NCBI GenBank assembly: GCA_010015675.1
Contig: ML976988.1
Span: 1,024,780 to 1,088,779, forward strand
Direction of reading: 5' to 3'
From: Byssothecium circinans
Taxonomy: Eukaryota; Ascomycota; Dothideomycetes; Pleosporales; Massarinaceae
DNA: 64,000 nucleotides
Shown piece by piece: positions 10,939 to 22,711 of the stretch (its first letter is position 1; every line of letters begins with the position of its first letter). The position numbers and the translations under genes were made by a program. The notes beneath the pieces were generated by a model that was not told the DNA's origin, did not search any database, and was given only the letters and a program-made list of their open reading frames with translations.

Positions 10939-12327
10939 ATGGGCGTTTTTCAGAAGTTGCTAGCCAAGCTCAAGCCGGCCTATGTTCACAAATCTGCCGG
11001 CACCAAGAACCAGGCTACGAACCCTGTCGATAATGCCGTCAAAAGCCCGCCGCCGCCTGCAGAAACCACCATGGCCGACGAACAACAACCCATCAGTGCG
11101 GCCGAAACCGGCGAGACGCTCAACATTCTGCTTCAGAATAAGAGCAACAGCAGCCAGGTGTACGCTTACATCACTGGTCAGGCTTTGAACAATGGCAACA
11201 GGCCCATGTTTATTCAAGCCGATGGCAGAACCATCTACTACCCGACGTCTCCACCTGCGACTGGTGCGCCTCTCGCAGTTGATTGTGCCATCGATTTGGG
11301 TGCCCCTGGAGCAAGCAAGAATGTCAGATGGCTGCCCACTTCTCACGTTCCTGACTGATCATGCACAGGTCGTCATTCCAAGAATAGCCGGTGGCCGTGT
11401 GTGGTTCTCCATTGGTGCAAAGCTTACTTTCAAATTGAACCCGGGCCCTGCCATCGTCGAGCCCTCTGTCTCAAACCCCAGTGACCCGAACTACAACATC
11501 AACTGGTGCGGATCCCTTATCTAACAAGGCATTTCGTGCTATGAAGTTAACTCCATGACAGGACTTTTACCGAATTCACCTACAACGCTCAGCAGCTCTT
11601 CGCCAATTTGACCTATGTCGACTTCGTCAGTATTCCTCTAGCACTCACACTCATCAATACGGCGGGTCAGACCCAGTCGTGCCCCGGTATGGCTGCAGAC
11701 GGCCTCACCAGGGTTGTCAACGAGCTCAGGGCACAATCTGCTCGTGATGGTCGCCCTTGGGACCAGCTCATCTACTCGTACAATGGAACACCGCTCCGTG
11801 CCCTCTCTCCTAATAACCTCCTCGTTTTTAATGGGGACGCGTGGGGGAACTATTGGGACGCCTACGTCAACCAAGTCTGGGATCGCTTCGCCAGCACCGA
11901 CTTGACGGTGAATACGCAGGCCTCGTTTGGCAACATCACGGGCCGTGTTGCGAACAACTTGTTGTCCCTTGGCTCGGCTGGCACCTTTGCGAAGCCCTCC
12001 GCCAGGGACATTTTTTCCAACTCCACCGGACCTTTCGCGACCGGCGATAATGCTGCCCGTAACGCAGTCATTCCGCGGCTAGCTGCTGCTTTCAATCGTA
12101 GCACTCTTCTCGACGCGACTCACTTCCCGAACGGTAGTTCCCCGGAAAGCTATTACAGGAATGCGACGACAAACCACTATGCACGTATTGTCCACCAGGT
12201 GCAGAGGGACGGTCGAGGCTACGCCTTCCCATACGACGATGTCGTGCCTGATGGCGGAAGCGATGTCGCGGGAACCATGCACGACGGCAGCCCCAGCTTG
12301 TGGACCATTGCTATTGGAGGTAATTAG
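10939..12327 (+). CDS. Glycoside hydrolase family 64 beta-1,3-glucanase-like protein
   Basis: Exons 10939-11322, 11369-11505 and 11562-12327 (introns 46 and 56 bp; second donor GTGCGG) give 428 residues. After a 40-residue N-terminal stretch the GH64 fold runs to the end: ILLQNKSNSSQVYAYITGQA, the IAGGRVWFSIG strand, NWTFTEFTYN across the second splice site, and the FVSIPLALTL segment, with RGYAFPYDDV near the C-terminus. GH64 enzymes are laminaripentaose-producing beta-1,3-glucanases with a thaumatin-like subdomain; fungal members may act on their own wall or on prey and host walls. The N-terminus (MGVFQKLLAKLKP) is not a classical signal peptide, and no upstream in-frame ATG adds one. The first donor (GTCAGA) is weak but restores a conserved frame. 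Catalytic residues were not mapped. Confidence 0.88.
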
Positions 12328-15049
12328 GATGACTTCACCATCAGTGAGTCTGGGTTTGATTGGTTAGATTTGGTAATGGTGCCTTTGAGGGTACTTGAGG
12401 TAAAGGGCATCGAGGTGCCGTTTGGAAGGGAGCTATAGACCGTCAGGTTTCATTGAGACGCTCGCTAGAAGAAGGATAGGGTTGCATGGGCTGCGTATCA
12501 TAAGTCGATCATTGAAGGCTGTTGCGGACATTGGGTGGAGGAATTCTAACACTGCTTTGCCTCTATAGAGTGGCAGGTTTAGTTAGCTTCGACTGTTTAT
12601 ATTCTCTTCCTAATACCATCTGTACAAACCAACACAGATCTCATTACTTGCGCATACACTCAGGTTTTTTTCATTTTCCAGTCTCTTCTAGATCCTATGC
12701 ATTCATCGCAACCGTCTCATTAACCCTTTCCCCAATTTCCACGATCCTCTCCCCTTGCTCCTCGACCACATATTCCAACACAAGAGCGACTCTCTTCGAT
12801 TCTTCAGATCCGACCTACCTACTCAAAATCTCCCTTAATCACATCGTCCATCAATCGCATTTAAACTAGTACTCCCCTTCCATCAATTTTATCACCTTAA
12901 CCTGAGCTGGATCACTGACTTTCGATAGACCCAGTCACACGTTCATGAAGTTAAGCTCCGCTTATAACTCGCTCCTAACCTTTTGAGATTAATTCAACAA
13001 GTGCGTCTTTGTGCTCGCGGTGGGTAAGCAAATGTGAGGTGATCATCCCGCACTCCTGTAGGGAGCGTGATGTAAACGGGTTTCGTCAACGTTGCATCTT
13101 GCGGCTCTCCTTCAACGCGCAGATCCTTCCACTCAGGACACGGATTTGGATAGAAAACTTTGTGGAGGTCCTTTTCTGTGGCGGCGAGACGGGTACTTTG
13201 TGTGCGGAGGTTACGGTTGAAAGGCTTCGTGGGCGAGGCGCAGTGTTAGATTAGTACAAAATAGAAATGCTCCCGTGCTGGGGACCTTCACTTTCAGCTA
13301 ATGAAATATATAGCAATTTCTCAAGATACAGATTTGAGTGACTCTCGAATGCTAATGTATAAACAGTTTTCAGTGGTGTTAAGGAGCCAAACTCTGGCAG
13401 CATGATTGCACGAACGGTAATAATATGGGTAACCTTGAACGCCCTACGAGCCTGTGAGCGAAGGGTTAATTGAGGACGCAAAAGAGTCGGGGTCCATCTT
13501 GAGGGTGGAGAAGAAGGGGAGTGGCTGATGAAGAGGTGTTTTGTATCCATGGAAAGGTAAGCGATGGAGCGGGATGGCTGCGTACCCAGAAAGCAAAGCA
13601 TGGAAGTACTGGCTTGGAATATTTGAAAGAGCTCAGCGATCAAGGTCAAATTACAACAAGATAGTCCAGATAAAAGCCAATCAGCGTGAAAGCAAAACCT
13701 CAAACCTATCCCCCAATCCTTCTCTCTACTATCTTCAAAGTGGATCACAACACACATAACTAGATCAACGAAACTCGTACGAGAATGGTACACTTGATGA
13801 GAGCGGGCTTCCTCTCCCATGATGTCTTCCGATGCTCGAGCATACCACTTCGTTTGACATATCTAGCATAAGCTGTCCCGTAGCTTTAGTAGGCTCTTCG
13901 TTGTTGGATGATGAGTTGGGATTAGGAGGCTGATAGGTCGATGCTCTTGGGCGGTGCTGTGCTTGTTCCTGCGTTTTCACCCACAGATCGTCGATGCGGT
14001 TCATTGCAATTGGTCAATCCTTTCCTCGATTGCTTGTTTTTAATATTCTCTACCTTGTCCGCTATTTTTGCTCACGCTACGTCATCTGAAACGACAATAC
14101 ACTAATAGGACTATGCTTGTCTCTCTGTCCTTCGGAAACATCCTCCCCGACTCAATTCTCATCGCTTAGACCGCTTCCGAAAGATTGTACATCTCATGCA
14201 TGCGACATTGTGAGAGTATACTGACTGCGGGGGAGATCGTCGTCGTCCCTTATCACGTGGCATAGAGCAGGCAAGGAAATTCCATGTCTGATATGGTGAA
14301 ACGGGATCAACGTTCCATTTTGGACATTCTCAAAACGCATGAATGCAACGGTTTATTATTTATTCATACGGCATTGTTTCCCTCGAATCGCGGCTCTCAA
14401 CATGTCAATTTGAGGGTCCATAAGTTGGTCCGTGACCTAGTAAGAGCATGCAGGAAGCATTAAACGGCAAGTTTGGATGCTGCATAGCTAGCATGTACCA
14501 AAGCAAAAGCACAATTGGTGTAGCGAGCTGTCCCACAAACTCACCAACTATTATAGAATCTTGACACAAGGTTCGTCAAAAGACGCCATCACGAAAATGA
14601 CGATGCCACAGCGACGCCAGATCCAGGGGTTCAATGCTCTGCGGCTGAATTGGTGACACTTGGTTTACCGAACGGCGTCGCGCCAGTTCCGCGTTTCATA
14701 GTCCCCGCGATCGCCGCCTGGATTCCAGGTTGGCTGCTCTGGATTTATTTAGGAATTGGTTCTGGTGGATGGATTACGCGTCGATGTTTCGCGTGGTGGC
14801 ATCAAAAATAGTAAGGAGCGAAACCTCATGCGCATTCATGACGATATTAAGACAGTGCTGGATTTACACCTGAGAACCGCCGCGCGAGGTTTTGGATTAA
14901 GTATGTATTGTAGTTGCTCGATACGGGAGCCCTGCCCTATTACATAAAATCGAAGTCATATCCATATAACTTTCAATGCAAAACGCCGTGCTAATATGCA
15001 ATGCCCGGGCACGAAGGCCTCCTATACGCACACACGAAAAAACGAAACA
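12328..15049. other. Gene-poor region with possible decayed coding fragments
   Basis: About 2.7 kb. On the minus strand a frame with a good ATG at 14004 (MNRIDDLWVKTQEQAQ, then Pro/Asn/Ser-rich) and, further down, a start-less frame at about 13010-13250 (containing KDLHKVFYPNPCPEWKDLRV) look somewhat like protein and could be exons of one gene or its remains. I could not connect them with sound splice sites, so no gene is called. A 189-residue minus frame between them (13251-13820) has an unconvincing composition. Nothing is recognised from 14000 to 15049. Confidence 0.35.
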
Positions 15050-16393
15050 TCAATAACTCCACTTTTCCTGCAACGATCGTCCAAAGCGCACGCTAGGTGC
15101 GTCCACTACTCGTGACACGATGTCCGACAGCCAGACAACAACGACTGCGCTGATAGTGAAGGCAAGGCCGATGCCAAATGAATACAAGAATGGCGTTTCG
15201 TTACCAGTTAAAGTCCAGATGAACTCGACCAATGGGTGGCCGATGACATGGTTGACCGGTCCGTGGAGGATGTACAAAGGAAATGAAATCTTGCCGAGAT
15301 ACATGGCAGTACTGGTGAGAAAGGGCTTCCTAAACCATTCACAACCGCATAGCGAGAAGAGGAAGACTGCGGCACCCACGCGGCGGCACTGGTCACCTAT
15401 AACCTGCCGCTGATCTTCTTCGCTGTTGAAGTCGGTAAAGGCGTTGCTGAGTGCAATGTACCCAGGTGACGTCTCTGCCCCTTCATATGGCCAAGAGAGA
15501 AGATGCAGGCCAATATATAGAAGGACGCACCAGAATACGGTTGGAACGTGATTCTGGTTCTCTTCGGTATGCTTCTCGATCGATGGCAAGCGTTCCGCGT
15601 GTTCGGCGTTTTGGACTCGAATCTGTAGGAACTCTGCGAGGCCCATTCCGGCGATGAATAGCGCAATGTCTCCCTGGCCAACCTTCATACAGTATGCAAA
15701 CAAGCCGGCGGTAAGCGTAATGCGTATGCGAGGTCGTAGTTTAGCGAAGCCGACAAGTGCTACGAAAAGGATCATGGAGTATTGAAACTCGCGTTGAATA
15801 GTCCATAGATGAATGTCGTACTTCGGAAACGTCTGAATGAACGGATTCAGAAGCTCCAGCATCGCCTGAATCCAATCTGTTATCTGTTGCATGCTCGTTT
15901 CGAAGATTTCGAATTGCGTCTCATTCACACCCTCGAAGGGCCACTCTTGCGTCAGTTCCCAAGCGTGATTGTAGAATCCCAAGCAGGCCGCGATAAGGAC
16001 ACAAGTTTGGACGATAAGGACTGGAATATACAGCCGCATTCCTCTTCGGAATATAGACGAGAACATGGCATCCAAGAATTTCTCCCAGCTCTTACTTCGC
16101 GCCAACTCTATAGGCTTCAGAGATAACGAGATCCCCGAGAGAACCCAGAAGATTGCAACATTGGCTTGGCCCGCATACGTCAAACGAATGATCGGTAACT
16201 GTGTAAAACCATAATTGTTTCCCCCTCTGTCTTCAGATCCATAGCCGACGAGCCATCTAAAGTTGAAGCAGTGCTGGAAGTGGAACAGAAAGACGAAAAA
16301 CGATGCGTATCCTCGGACACCGTCGAGCCAGGACGTAGGATGCACCTTGCGAGGTTTGGAGCTCGGGTTCAGGAAGCTAGGCTTGAGGGTCAT
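15050..16393 (-). CDS. Acyltransferase 3 family integral membrane protein
   Basis: A single exon of 447 residues. It begins with a short polar N-terminus and then WLDGVRGYASFFVFLFHFQH, the opening motif of acyltransferase family 3 (OafA/NodX-like), with the conserved histidine of the first membrane segment. About ten hydrophobic segments follow, including FWVLSGISLSLK, and a late GKISFPLYILHGPVNHVIGH segment typical of the family's C-terminal half. Members transfer acyl groups to sugars or small molecules across membranes. In fungi single-exon paralogues are numerous and some sit in secondary-metabolite clusters; no such cluster genes flank this one. The ATG at 16393 is the first in frame near the conserved motif. 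The acceptor substrate is unknown. Confidence 0.88.
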   Translation of the reverse strand: MTLKPSFLNPSSKPRKVHPTSWLDGVRGYASFFVFLFHFQHCFNFRWLVGYGSEDRGGNNYGFTQLPIIRLTYAGQANVAIFWVLSGISLSLKPIELARSKSWEKFLDAMFSSIFRRGMRLYIPVLIVQTCVLIAACLGFYNHAWELTQEWPFEGVNETQFEIFETSMQQITDWIQAMLELLNPFIQTFPKYDIHLWTIQREFQYSMILFVALVGFAKLRPRIRITLTAGLFAYCMKVGQGDIALFIAGMGLAEFLQIRVQNAEHAERLPSIEKHTEENQNHVPTVFWCVLLYIGLHLLSWPYEGAETSPGYIALSNAFTDFNSEEDQRQVIGDQCRRVGAAVFLFSLCGCEWFRKPFLTSTAMYLGKISFPLYILHGPVNHVIGHPLVEFIWTLTGNETPFLYSFGIGLAFTISAVVVVWLSDIVSRVVDAPSVRFGRSLQEKWSY

Positions 16394-18420
16394 GATGATC
16401 GACCGTCGGTATGTCTTGCACGCGATGGCTTCGAGGGGTTTCCATATTGTGGAAAGACCTTTTGAAGTAAGTAAAGTACCCAGACCACGGTCAAGATGTC
16501 TTACTGAGCCCTTTGTTTTTTTCGAAGTCCACCTGCAAAATAGGGCTATTGTCCAGATTGCTGTCGTGACTTATCGCCATGTCGTCATGAAATCAATGCT
16601 GTTCGATTCCAACGTCGAACGCGCGTAGGAGAGCAACCGACCTGTGCTATAGGATGCACCAAAAGGAAAATAAATAAGAAAAAGTCAAAGGGAAGCTTAA
16701 CGAAAGATGTGGTGCAGATGCGGCGCAGACTGGGGGATGGCAGGCTTAAGGACCCATCAAGTGCCAAGGGAGCCCGTCGCTCAAACCATGGCAGCGTCTC
16801 CCATATATGCACATGCTGAGGTTTCGGCGCTGCAGCTTTTCGGCGGGGGCGTTTAGCAAAGGTGGGCCTCGAATATCCTCACTGGTCTGGCCAAACCAAG
16901 CTGTGACCGACGGCTGAATAAAACACTAGGAACCCCTGAAAAGCCACAAATAAAGTATCTGTACCCGCTACTTTTTTAAGAAGATTTACGCCTCAAGCTG
17001 TTGAAGGCAGCTGCAATGATGAAGCGCTCGACGACTTCGGCTCTCAGAGCCTCCGTGTTTTCAAGGCGTATGAGAGCATGGTGTTGTGTCGCCGCTTTGT
17101 CCGGGTCCGCTCGGGAACACCACAAGGCAACGGCTGCGCCAGCGCTTCGCTCGTCCAGGGCTGTTCAAGATTACCGGTAGTGTACGTTGGTTGGAGTCGA
17201 GGGTCCTCCGACTCGCCTTTAATGCAAGCAGGATTTGTGGGGAAGCGGGACCGTTTTGATGAAGATCCGGCACCGGTGACAGTTGAACGAGCTCTCGGCG
17301 TTCTGGGTTTTCTTTCCCGCTTGTTCATCCCTTCCCACCAACCCTCATCCCCCAGACTGCGATTTAATTTCTCCCCAAAGTCATTGCATGCTTATTTGTT
17401 TTCGGAATACCGCAGGTCATCTGTACCTGCTTGTTGCTCAACCCTTCGCATCGCATGCATTACAGCACGGAAGATACTCGCGGAGACTTGGCGCACGGTA
17501 AATCGGCAGGACCTCACCATCATTTATCTGATCACTTCTCTTCCAAATTGTGAAATTTCTCTTATCATCTCTGCTCACTCCACCTCTACCCACGGAACGC
17601 GTAATAAGTTAGAAAATCCCAATTTCCAAAGTTAGGTGTGTTCTTTAAGACTTCAACATCCACGAGCTGCCTCTCCGTTAAACAGCCAACAACAAGGATA
17701 TAATGACATCACTGGCCATCGGGTACCCTTTGTAGGTTTGTATTTGATGCGAAAGACAGAAGATTAGGAACTATTTACCTCGGCTAGCGCGTTGTCGAAT
17801 AATGGTTGAAGAGGGCGTAGATCTGCAATGCGCACACGCTTCCCTATGAAGCAAAGCCCGGCATTTTCGCGTCGTTACCACTTTTTCGTCGCTTCATTTG
17901 GTACCGAACATGAATGCGCCTTGCCCAGTTATCCTTTGATCGATTCGTCCGTAGCAAGGATGGGATGAAGCATTTTAAAAAAGTAAAATTCATGAAGCAA
18001 GATCCACGTGACAGAACGCAGGGTAGGCATGCATCACTGTTTGGACGCTTTGCCAGAACGTCACATCGCTCCGAGACCTCACGCGGAATCCGAGAATTAA
18101 AATGGACATGTGTACCACCTAGCCTGAGTACCGATCAGCATCGTTACAAACCGAAAAGACATTACTTACATAAGGATGCCCATCCTATGATGCCATGGAA
18201 ACCCCTCTGACTGTCCAACACCATCACTTCAAGCTTGAGAAAGAGATCAGTAGTTGAATGAGGGAAGTTTTCACAAGCAAGCTCGCATAAAGTCTAATCT
18301 AAAAGAAGCAAAAACAGAAAGGTAAATACACTGAAAGCGAAGAACACCCTTACATCTCAAATCCCAACCGTCTTTCTGACCAAGAGGTCCAAGTGATCAT
18401 CTTCAAAGCCATGATCATAT
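16394..18420. other. Intergenic
   Basis: About 2 kb with no supported gene. A GC-richer patch at about 17040-17330 carries overlapping open frames on both strands, but none reads as a known protein or RNA. No tRNA-like A/B boxes were found by eye. Confidence 0.45.
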
Positions 18421-18945
18421 TTAGCAGTAATCGCCCTCGCACTTGCAGCCATTGTCCTTGGCCCATTGCTGCTTTGAGGCCCCGAGGCACCCCTTATAGG
18501 AGCTCAATGAAAGCCCCTTGGCGTAGCTACCATCGACAATGGTGACACCGTCATCACGAGTCCAGCACCGACGCTTGCTCATGGCCATGCATTGGACTAA
18601 TTATCCTAGTTAGTGTTGTGATGCTCAATGCCATAAGTGTATTCACTTACAGTAAGGAACCTTGCAGACATCGGAAGAGGGAATCTTTTGAGCAGTGAAC
18701 TCTGTGCGGTAACGCGCCAATCCCCCCTCAGTCCATTCACTAACGAGCTTGCTGGAAACAACGCATCCAGGCACAGCGCGCTTCTCTGAGTAGGGCGTCA
18801 ATCGAAGTTCTCTAATAGATGAGCACTGGTGACTGGAGGAAGGCTTACCACGAAGAGCATTGCTAGGCTCGGCGACTGGGTCAATGGGACCAGCAAGAGC
18901 CATGATGGGGGCAAAAAAGAGAACAAGAGCGGCGGAGAACTGCAT
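18421..18945 (-). CDS. Small secreted cysteine-rich protein with Kex2-type site (effector-like)
   Basis: Three exons, 18945-18849, 18785-18651 and 18596-18421 (introns 63 and 54 bp, donors GTAAGC and GTAAGT), give 135 residues. The start MQFSAALVLFFAPIMALAGP is a signal peptide. A short acidic pro-segment ends in EKR, a good Kex2-type site, immediately before AVPGC. The mature part, about 97 residues, holds eight cysteines, including a closing CKCEGDYC, so four disulphides are possible. The 63-bp first intron is stop-free and in frame, so a retained form would add 21 residues (one more cysteine) before the same KR site. No family is recognised. Size, secretion, processing site and cysteine content fit a fungal effector, antimicrobial or killer-like protein; this is inference only. 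Confidence 0.78.
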
Positions 18946-20443
18946 TTTGCGTTGGAAAGTTGAACTTTGGGAAAGTCGGAAAGTTTGGTGGTTGTGTGGG
19001 AAACTGAAATGAATGGATGTCTCGCAGAGAGCAATGAAGCGAATTTGCGAAGGAAAGCGAAGGTTGGCTGTAAAGGCTGTGGGAAAGATGGAGATGTTGT
19101 GATGATGGTTCTTCATTGCAGGACATTTAGTGAGTTTATATACTTCACTTTGTTGTACGCCCTACTTGGCCAGCCCCGGTCATGGTAAACGAAACAGACC
19201 ACAGCATGATCATCCGTTACCATCTGAACACACGCTTCGCCAAGATAGGCAATTATTCTTGTTCGGTCCTAGAATGGTAGAAAGGCATGGAAAACAGAAC
19301 GCTGTAAGACTACGGAGAATTATATTAGCGCAACGGTTCCGAAGCTGCGCCATCAAGACCAGTCTCGGGCTGCTGCTAGGCTAGGCAAAGCTCTAGTGTA
19401 CGGAGGTCTTTTGGAATTCCGAAGGGACGTGATCTGCATCATGTTTTGTGGCGGCGCATCGTTCAATGTCCGCAAAGACGATTCCACGAGGATGATGACA
19501 GGACCTTGCCGAGGAATCTGTCAAAGACGCCGCGTATAAGGACTCATAGAAATGCAGGGCTTATATGCTTAGTGTAATAGTGGTGGTACTTAAGATACAA
19601 CACTCTTGGAAACATCTTCAATTGTATCTGCAAGGTTGGATTGACTGATTACGTGCTAACCACCCACAATGATAATAGGTGTTCCGATTAGCTCTTCACG
19701 GGAGTTACTACGGGCTTTGCGGCGCAGCAAGTCGGACTTACTGTTTACAATGTATGGTCGTGTCGGCGACCGAAAGTCTCTTGCGCCGCAATCTTGCTTC
19801 TGCGCTTATTCGATATTCTTCACTCCGAACATGCGTTAAGAATAACCTCCGTGAAAATGTATATCACACAGCAGTGAGGGAGATCTTAATATCATAGTTA
19901 GCCTTTAAGAAGTAAACTACACTATCACAAAGGATGCACCAATACGCATCCCCATTGTGTTTACTTCTTCCGCTCACCAAGCGCTCAGCAAGTCGTAAAC
20001 CGGCCAAAAAGGATATAGGTTTTAGGCCTCTCTATTCCAATCACCCAACTTCCAACACTTTGATCAGGGTTGCTTCATTCCTTGAAACGCAGATCTCGTT
20101 GATACGAGTAAAGGTACGAGGTCTTTCTTCGGCCCTCGTTATGCAAAACGAATGCCGAGCAGCGTCCGTAGGATTCGAAATGCCGCTGATTGGATTAATT
20201 TCAACGTCCTTGCTAAGGAGGGGCCGCTGTCGTGGTTTGTGATATTCATTATTTCGCAACGTGAAGCGTGACTTGGCCAAGAAGCCCACCAACAACCAGT
20301 TTCAAGGCTAAAGTTGTTAGGTTCATAGTCGAGTGAACTACTCAAGGTTTCAGAAAATTGATTTGAGAGGCATAGTCACATGTGGTAGGACTTGTGAAAA
20401 ACGGAAATAACTTGTTGGTTGACAATCGTACCGTCCATGCCCA
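18946..20443. other. Intergenic
   Basis: About 1.5 kb between two minus-strand genes: the promoter of the secreted protein gene on the left and the 3' flank of the kinase-DUF6590 gene on the right. No gene, repeat or RNA recognised. Confidence 0.45.
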
Positions 20444-22711
20444 TTACTGCTGTTCTCTCCAGTATGCCAAAAGCCTGCTTACATGCTCAGGAATTACAAT
20501 ACCAATATCCTTGACCTTGACGTTCATCTCAATTGGAAATGATTTTCCGAAATGAAGGCGCGAGGTTTTGTGTAGTTTTATGTCATCTGGCTCCGTCGGT
20601 CTGATAGCAATTGGCTCATTCGTCAATCCGCGCTCCTGTTCACCTCCAACGTAATATGGTCGATGGCCTTCCAGATATATAACTGAGTGTTCAGAAGGAA
20701 TACAACCTGGCTTTAGGGTTGCTCGGCCCGAATACGTTGATATGGCACTGTGCTGGGCTTAGCAATGCCAAAGTACTAGACGCTAAGTGTAACATACCAA
20801 GCTTGAACGAAACCACGTCTCACTGATACGACTACGAAGCGGCGAATTTGGGAGTAAACTGCCTCTCCGAATTTCACTATTGTGGGACTGTCGCTTCCCA
20901 GTCCCGCTAGGTCTGCAGAGGGTTGAGTGTAGAGCATCGCAAAAACCTACACCATTCGTAGATCAGCATACTACCCTGAGAGGAGCTGTGTAAGCTATTT
21001 TCAAAATTATGGCTTACTCTGCCCACCACAAAGAATTTCGGTGCTTCAACCCTGGTTCTCATTCGGTAACCTGATCTGCTTAGCTTTTGACTCGCCACTT
21101 CAGTTTTCGAAAGACTTACTGCTGTCTAATGAATCGTACCATCCTTCATCTAGCTTTCCAGATATGAGGCCAGGAATTTGAGTCTTTATTTGAGCGCTAT
21201 ATGACTTTTAGCTGTTGTGTCTTTTCTTTTTGTTAGATGATACGCACGGCAAGGCTGCTGGATATGGTGGCGAATGAAACGCCGCCTGAGGCGGAGCAAC
21301 GGAAGTACTGGACGTGGAAGAGGTATTATTCCATGCTTCGTAGTAGTGAGGTAATGTGCTCTTCACCAGTGGTATCTGAGGGTACGATACTATGTCCTTG
21401 TACCAATGATAGCGCCAGCCATCTGTAAGACGTCAGTTACCGTCCTAGCCATCAAGGGAAAAGTTGAGACAGACGTGTGTCACGGGTTACGAAGTAATAG
21501 TCGCTATGCGGATCGCTCCAGGTCCATCTTAGCAGCTTATGTGGTGCATCATTAGGTGTAACACGCTGTGAGGGTGATAACGATTCCGATCCTGATATTA
21601 CGAGCGATCCAGAGAGGGAAGATAGGCGAACTCGTTCCGCGACCAAAGTTATGAGCGACTCGTGGGATGTTGAACATATTGAACTTTGCGTGCTCATTGG
21701 AGTTTCGTTGCTTTCGGGATTCAAAGACAAACACTGGCTGCATATATAGCCATCCCTGATGATCTGCTGTATACTCTCCAGTGTTTGACAAGCCGTAAGG
21801 CGGTTGGAACGATCTTCCTGCGTCATTGAGGTGCAAGTTGTTGCAAGATCTGTGAGAAAGTCTTCGCATGTTGCTTCGCGTTTTCGATCACACTCTCGCT
21901 TGATCATTGCATGAACCTTATCTATCTCTTCACCAAAACACAGACCTGGGTCGATATTAAATTCTGATTCCATCACTGACAGTATCTCGATGTATACACA
22001 ACCCAATGAAAAGACATCTGCAAGTGAATTGCGGTTGTCGTAGTCCAATACCTCTGGAGCTGAATACCGGCGGGTCCAAAATTCAGGCTTCCCTGCGGTG
22101 GTACTGTTTACTGATTTGCTCGAGTCCAGCGAATATCCAAAATCTGTATACAGAACCAAGCCACGGTGGATCAATATGTTTTTGGGCTTGATGTCCTTAT
22201 GGCGAATCCGAAATTTGTGTATGAATGCTAGACCGCTTGCCAAGCATCCAAAGGCTCGTTGAAGGATGGCGATCTTGCTCTGATCTATTTTTCGATCGTT
22301 GACGGTGTTACTCTCTTCGATATCCTCACGGATATGATCCAGGAAAGCGTCCAGATCTCCTTCATCAGCTACCGGCTGTAAGATCAATGAAAGTTCGCGT
22401 TTGGCAGCTATGGTGGCGAAGATGCGAACAATGTGATGGTGACGTGCGAGGCTACGAAGAATGTCGATTTCATTCTGAAAGATGCGCTTCCGTTCGTCCT
22501 TGTCGCGTGGTCCATACAGCCGAATCGTCTTTCGCGCATAAACAGCTCCCGTATGAATATCTTTGACTTCCTCCACGTTACCGCTGTTCCCATGGCCTAG
22601 GCTTCGCACTAGCTGAAGCGGGATTTTGTCGTCCGGTTCCACGAAGTAATCTTTCCCTTCTTCGATAGTGAGCGTACGCGGAGTAGCGACCTTGGGAGCT
22701 GCATCATCCAT
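20444..22711 (-). CDS. Serine/threonine protein kinase fused to a C-terminal DUF6590 domain
   Basis: Six exons (22711-21475, 21422-21248, 21196-21120, 21070-21018, 20946-20798, 20747-20444) keep phase through five introns of 49-71 bp and give 664 residues. Residues about 33-320 are a protein kinase: glycine loop GHGNSGN (39-45), Lys61, Glu81, catalytic loop HKDIKPKN (171-178, Lys in place of the usual Arg of HRD), DFG 190-192 and APE 218-220. Catalytic residues are present, so activity is likely. A linker with CSQC and a WTWSDPHSDYYF motif follows, then DUF6590 (about 500-655: FFVVGRVFAMLY, IRRFVVV, LKPGCIPSEHSV, PIEMNVKVKDIG). DUF6590 is a fungal domain of unknown function. The C-terminal part is paralogous to the gene at 31123-32583. 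The frame is open upstream to an ATG at 22936, but that stretch is alanine-rich and unlike a kinase N-terminus. Confidence 0.82.

Noticed and set aside
13251..13820. A 189-codon minus-strand frame
   Set aside because: Unconvincing composition and no link by splice sites to the protein-like fragments on either side.
16600..16640. TGTTCGATTCCAACG, similar to a tRNA B box
   Set aside because: No A box at the right distance and no acceptor stem; not a tRNA.
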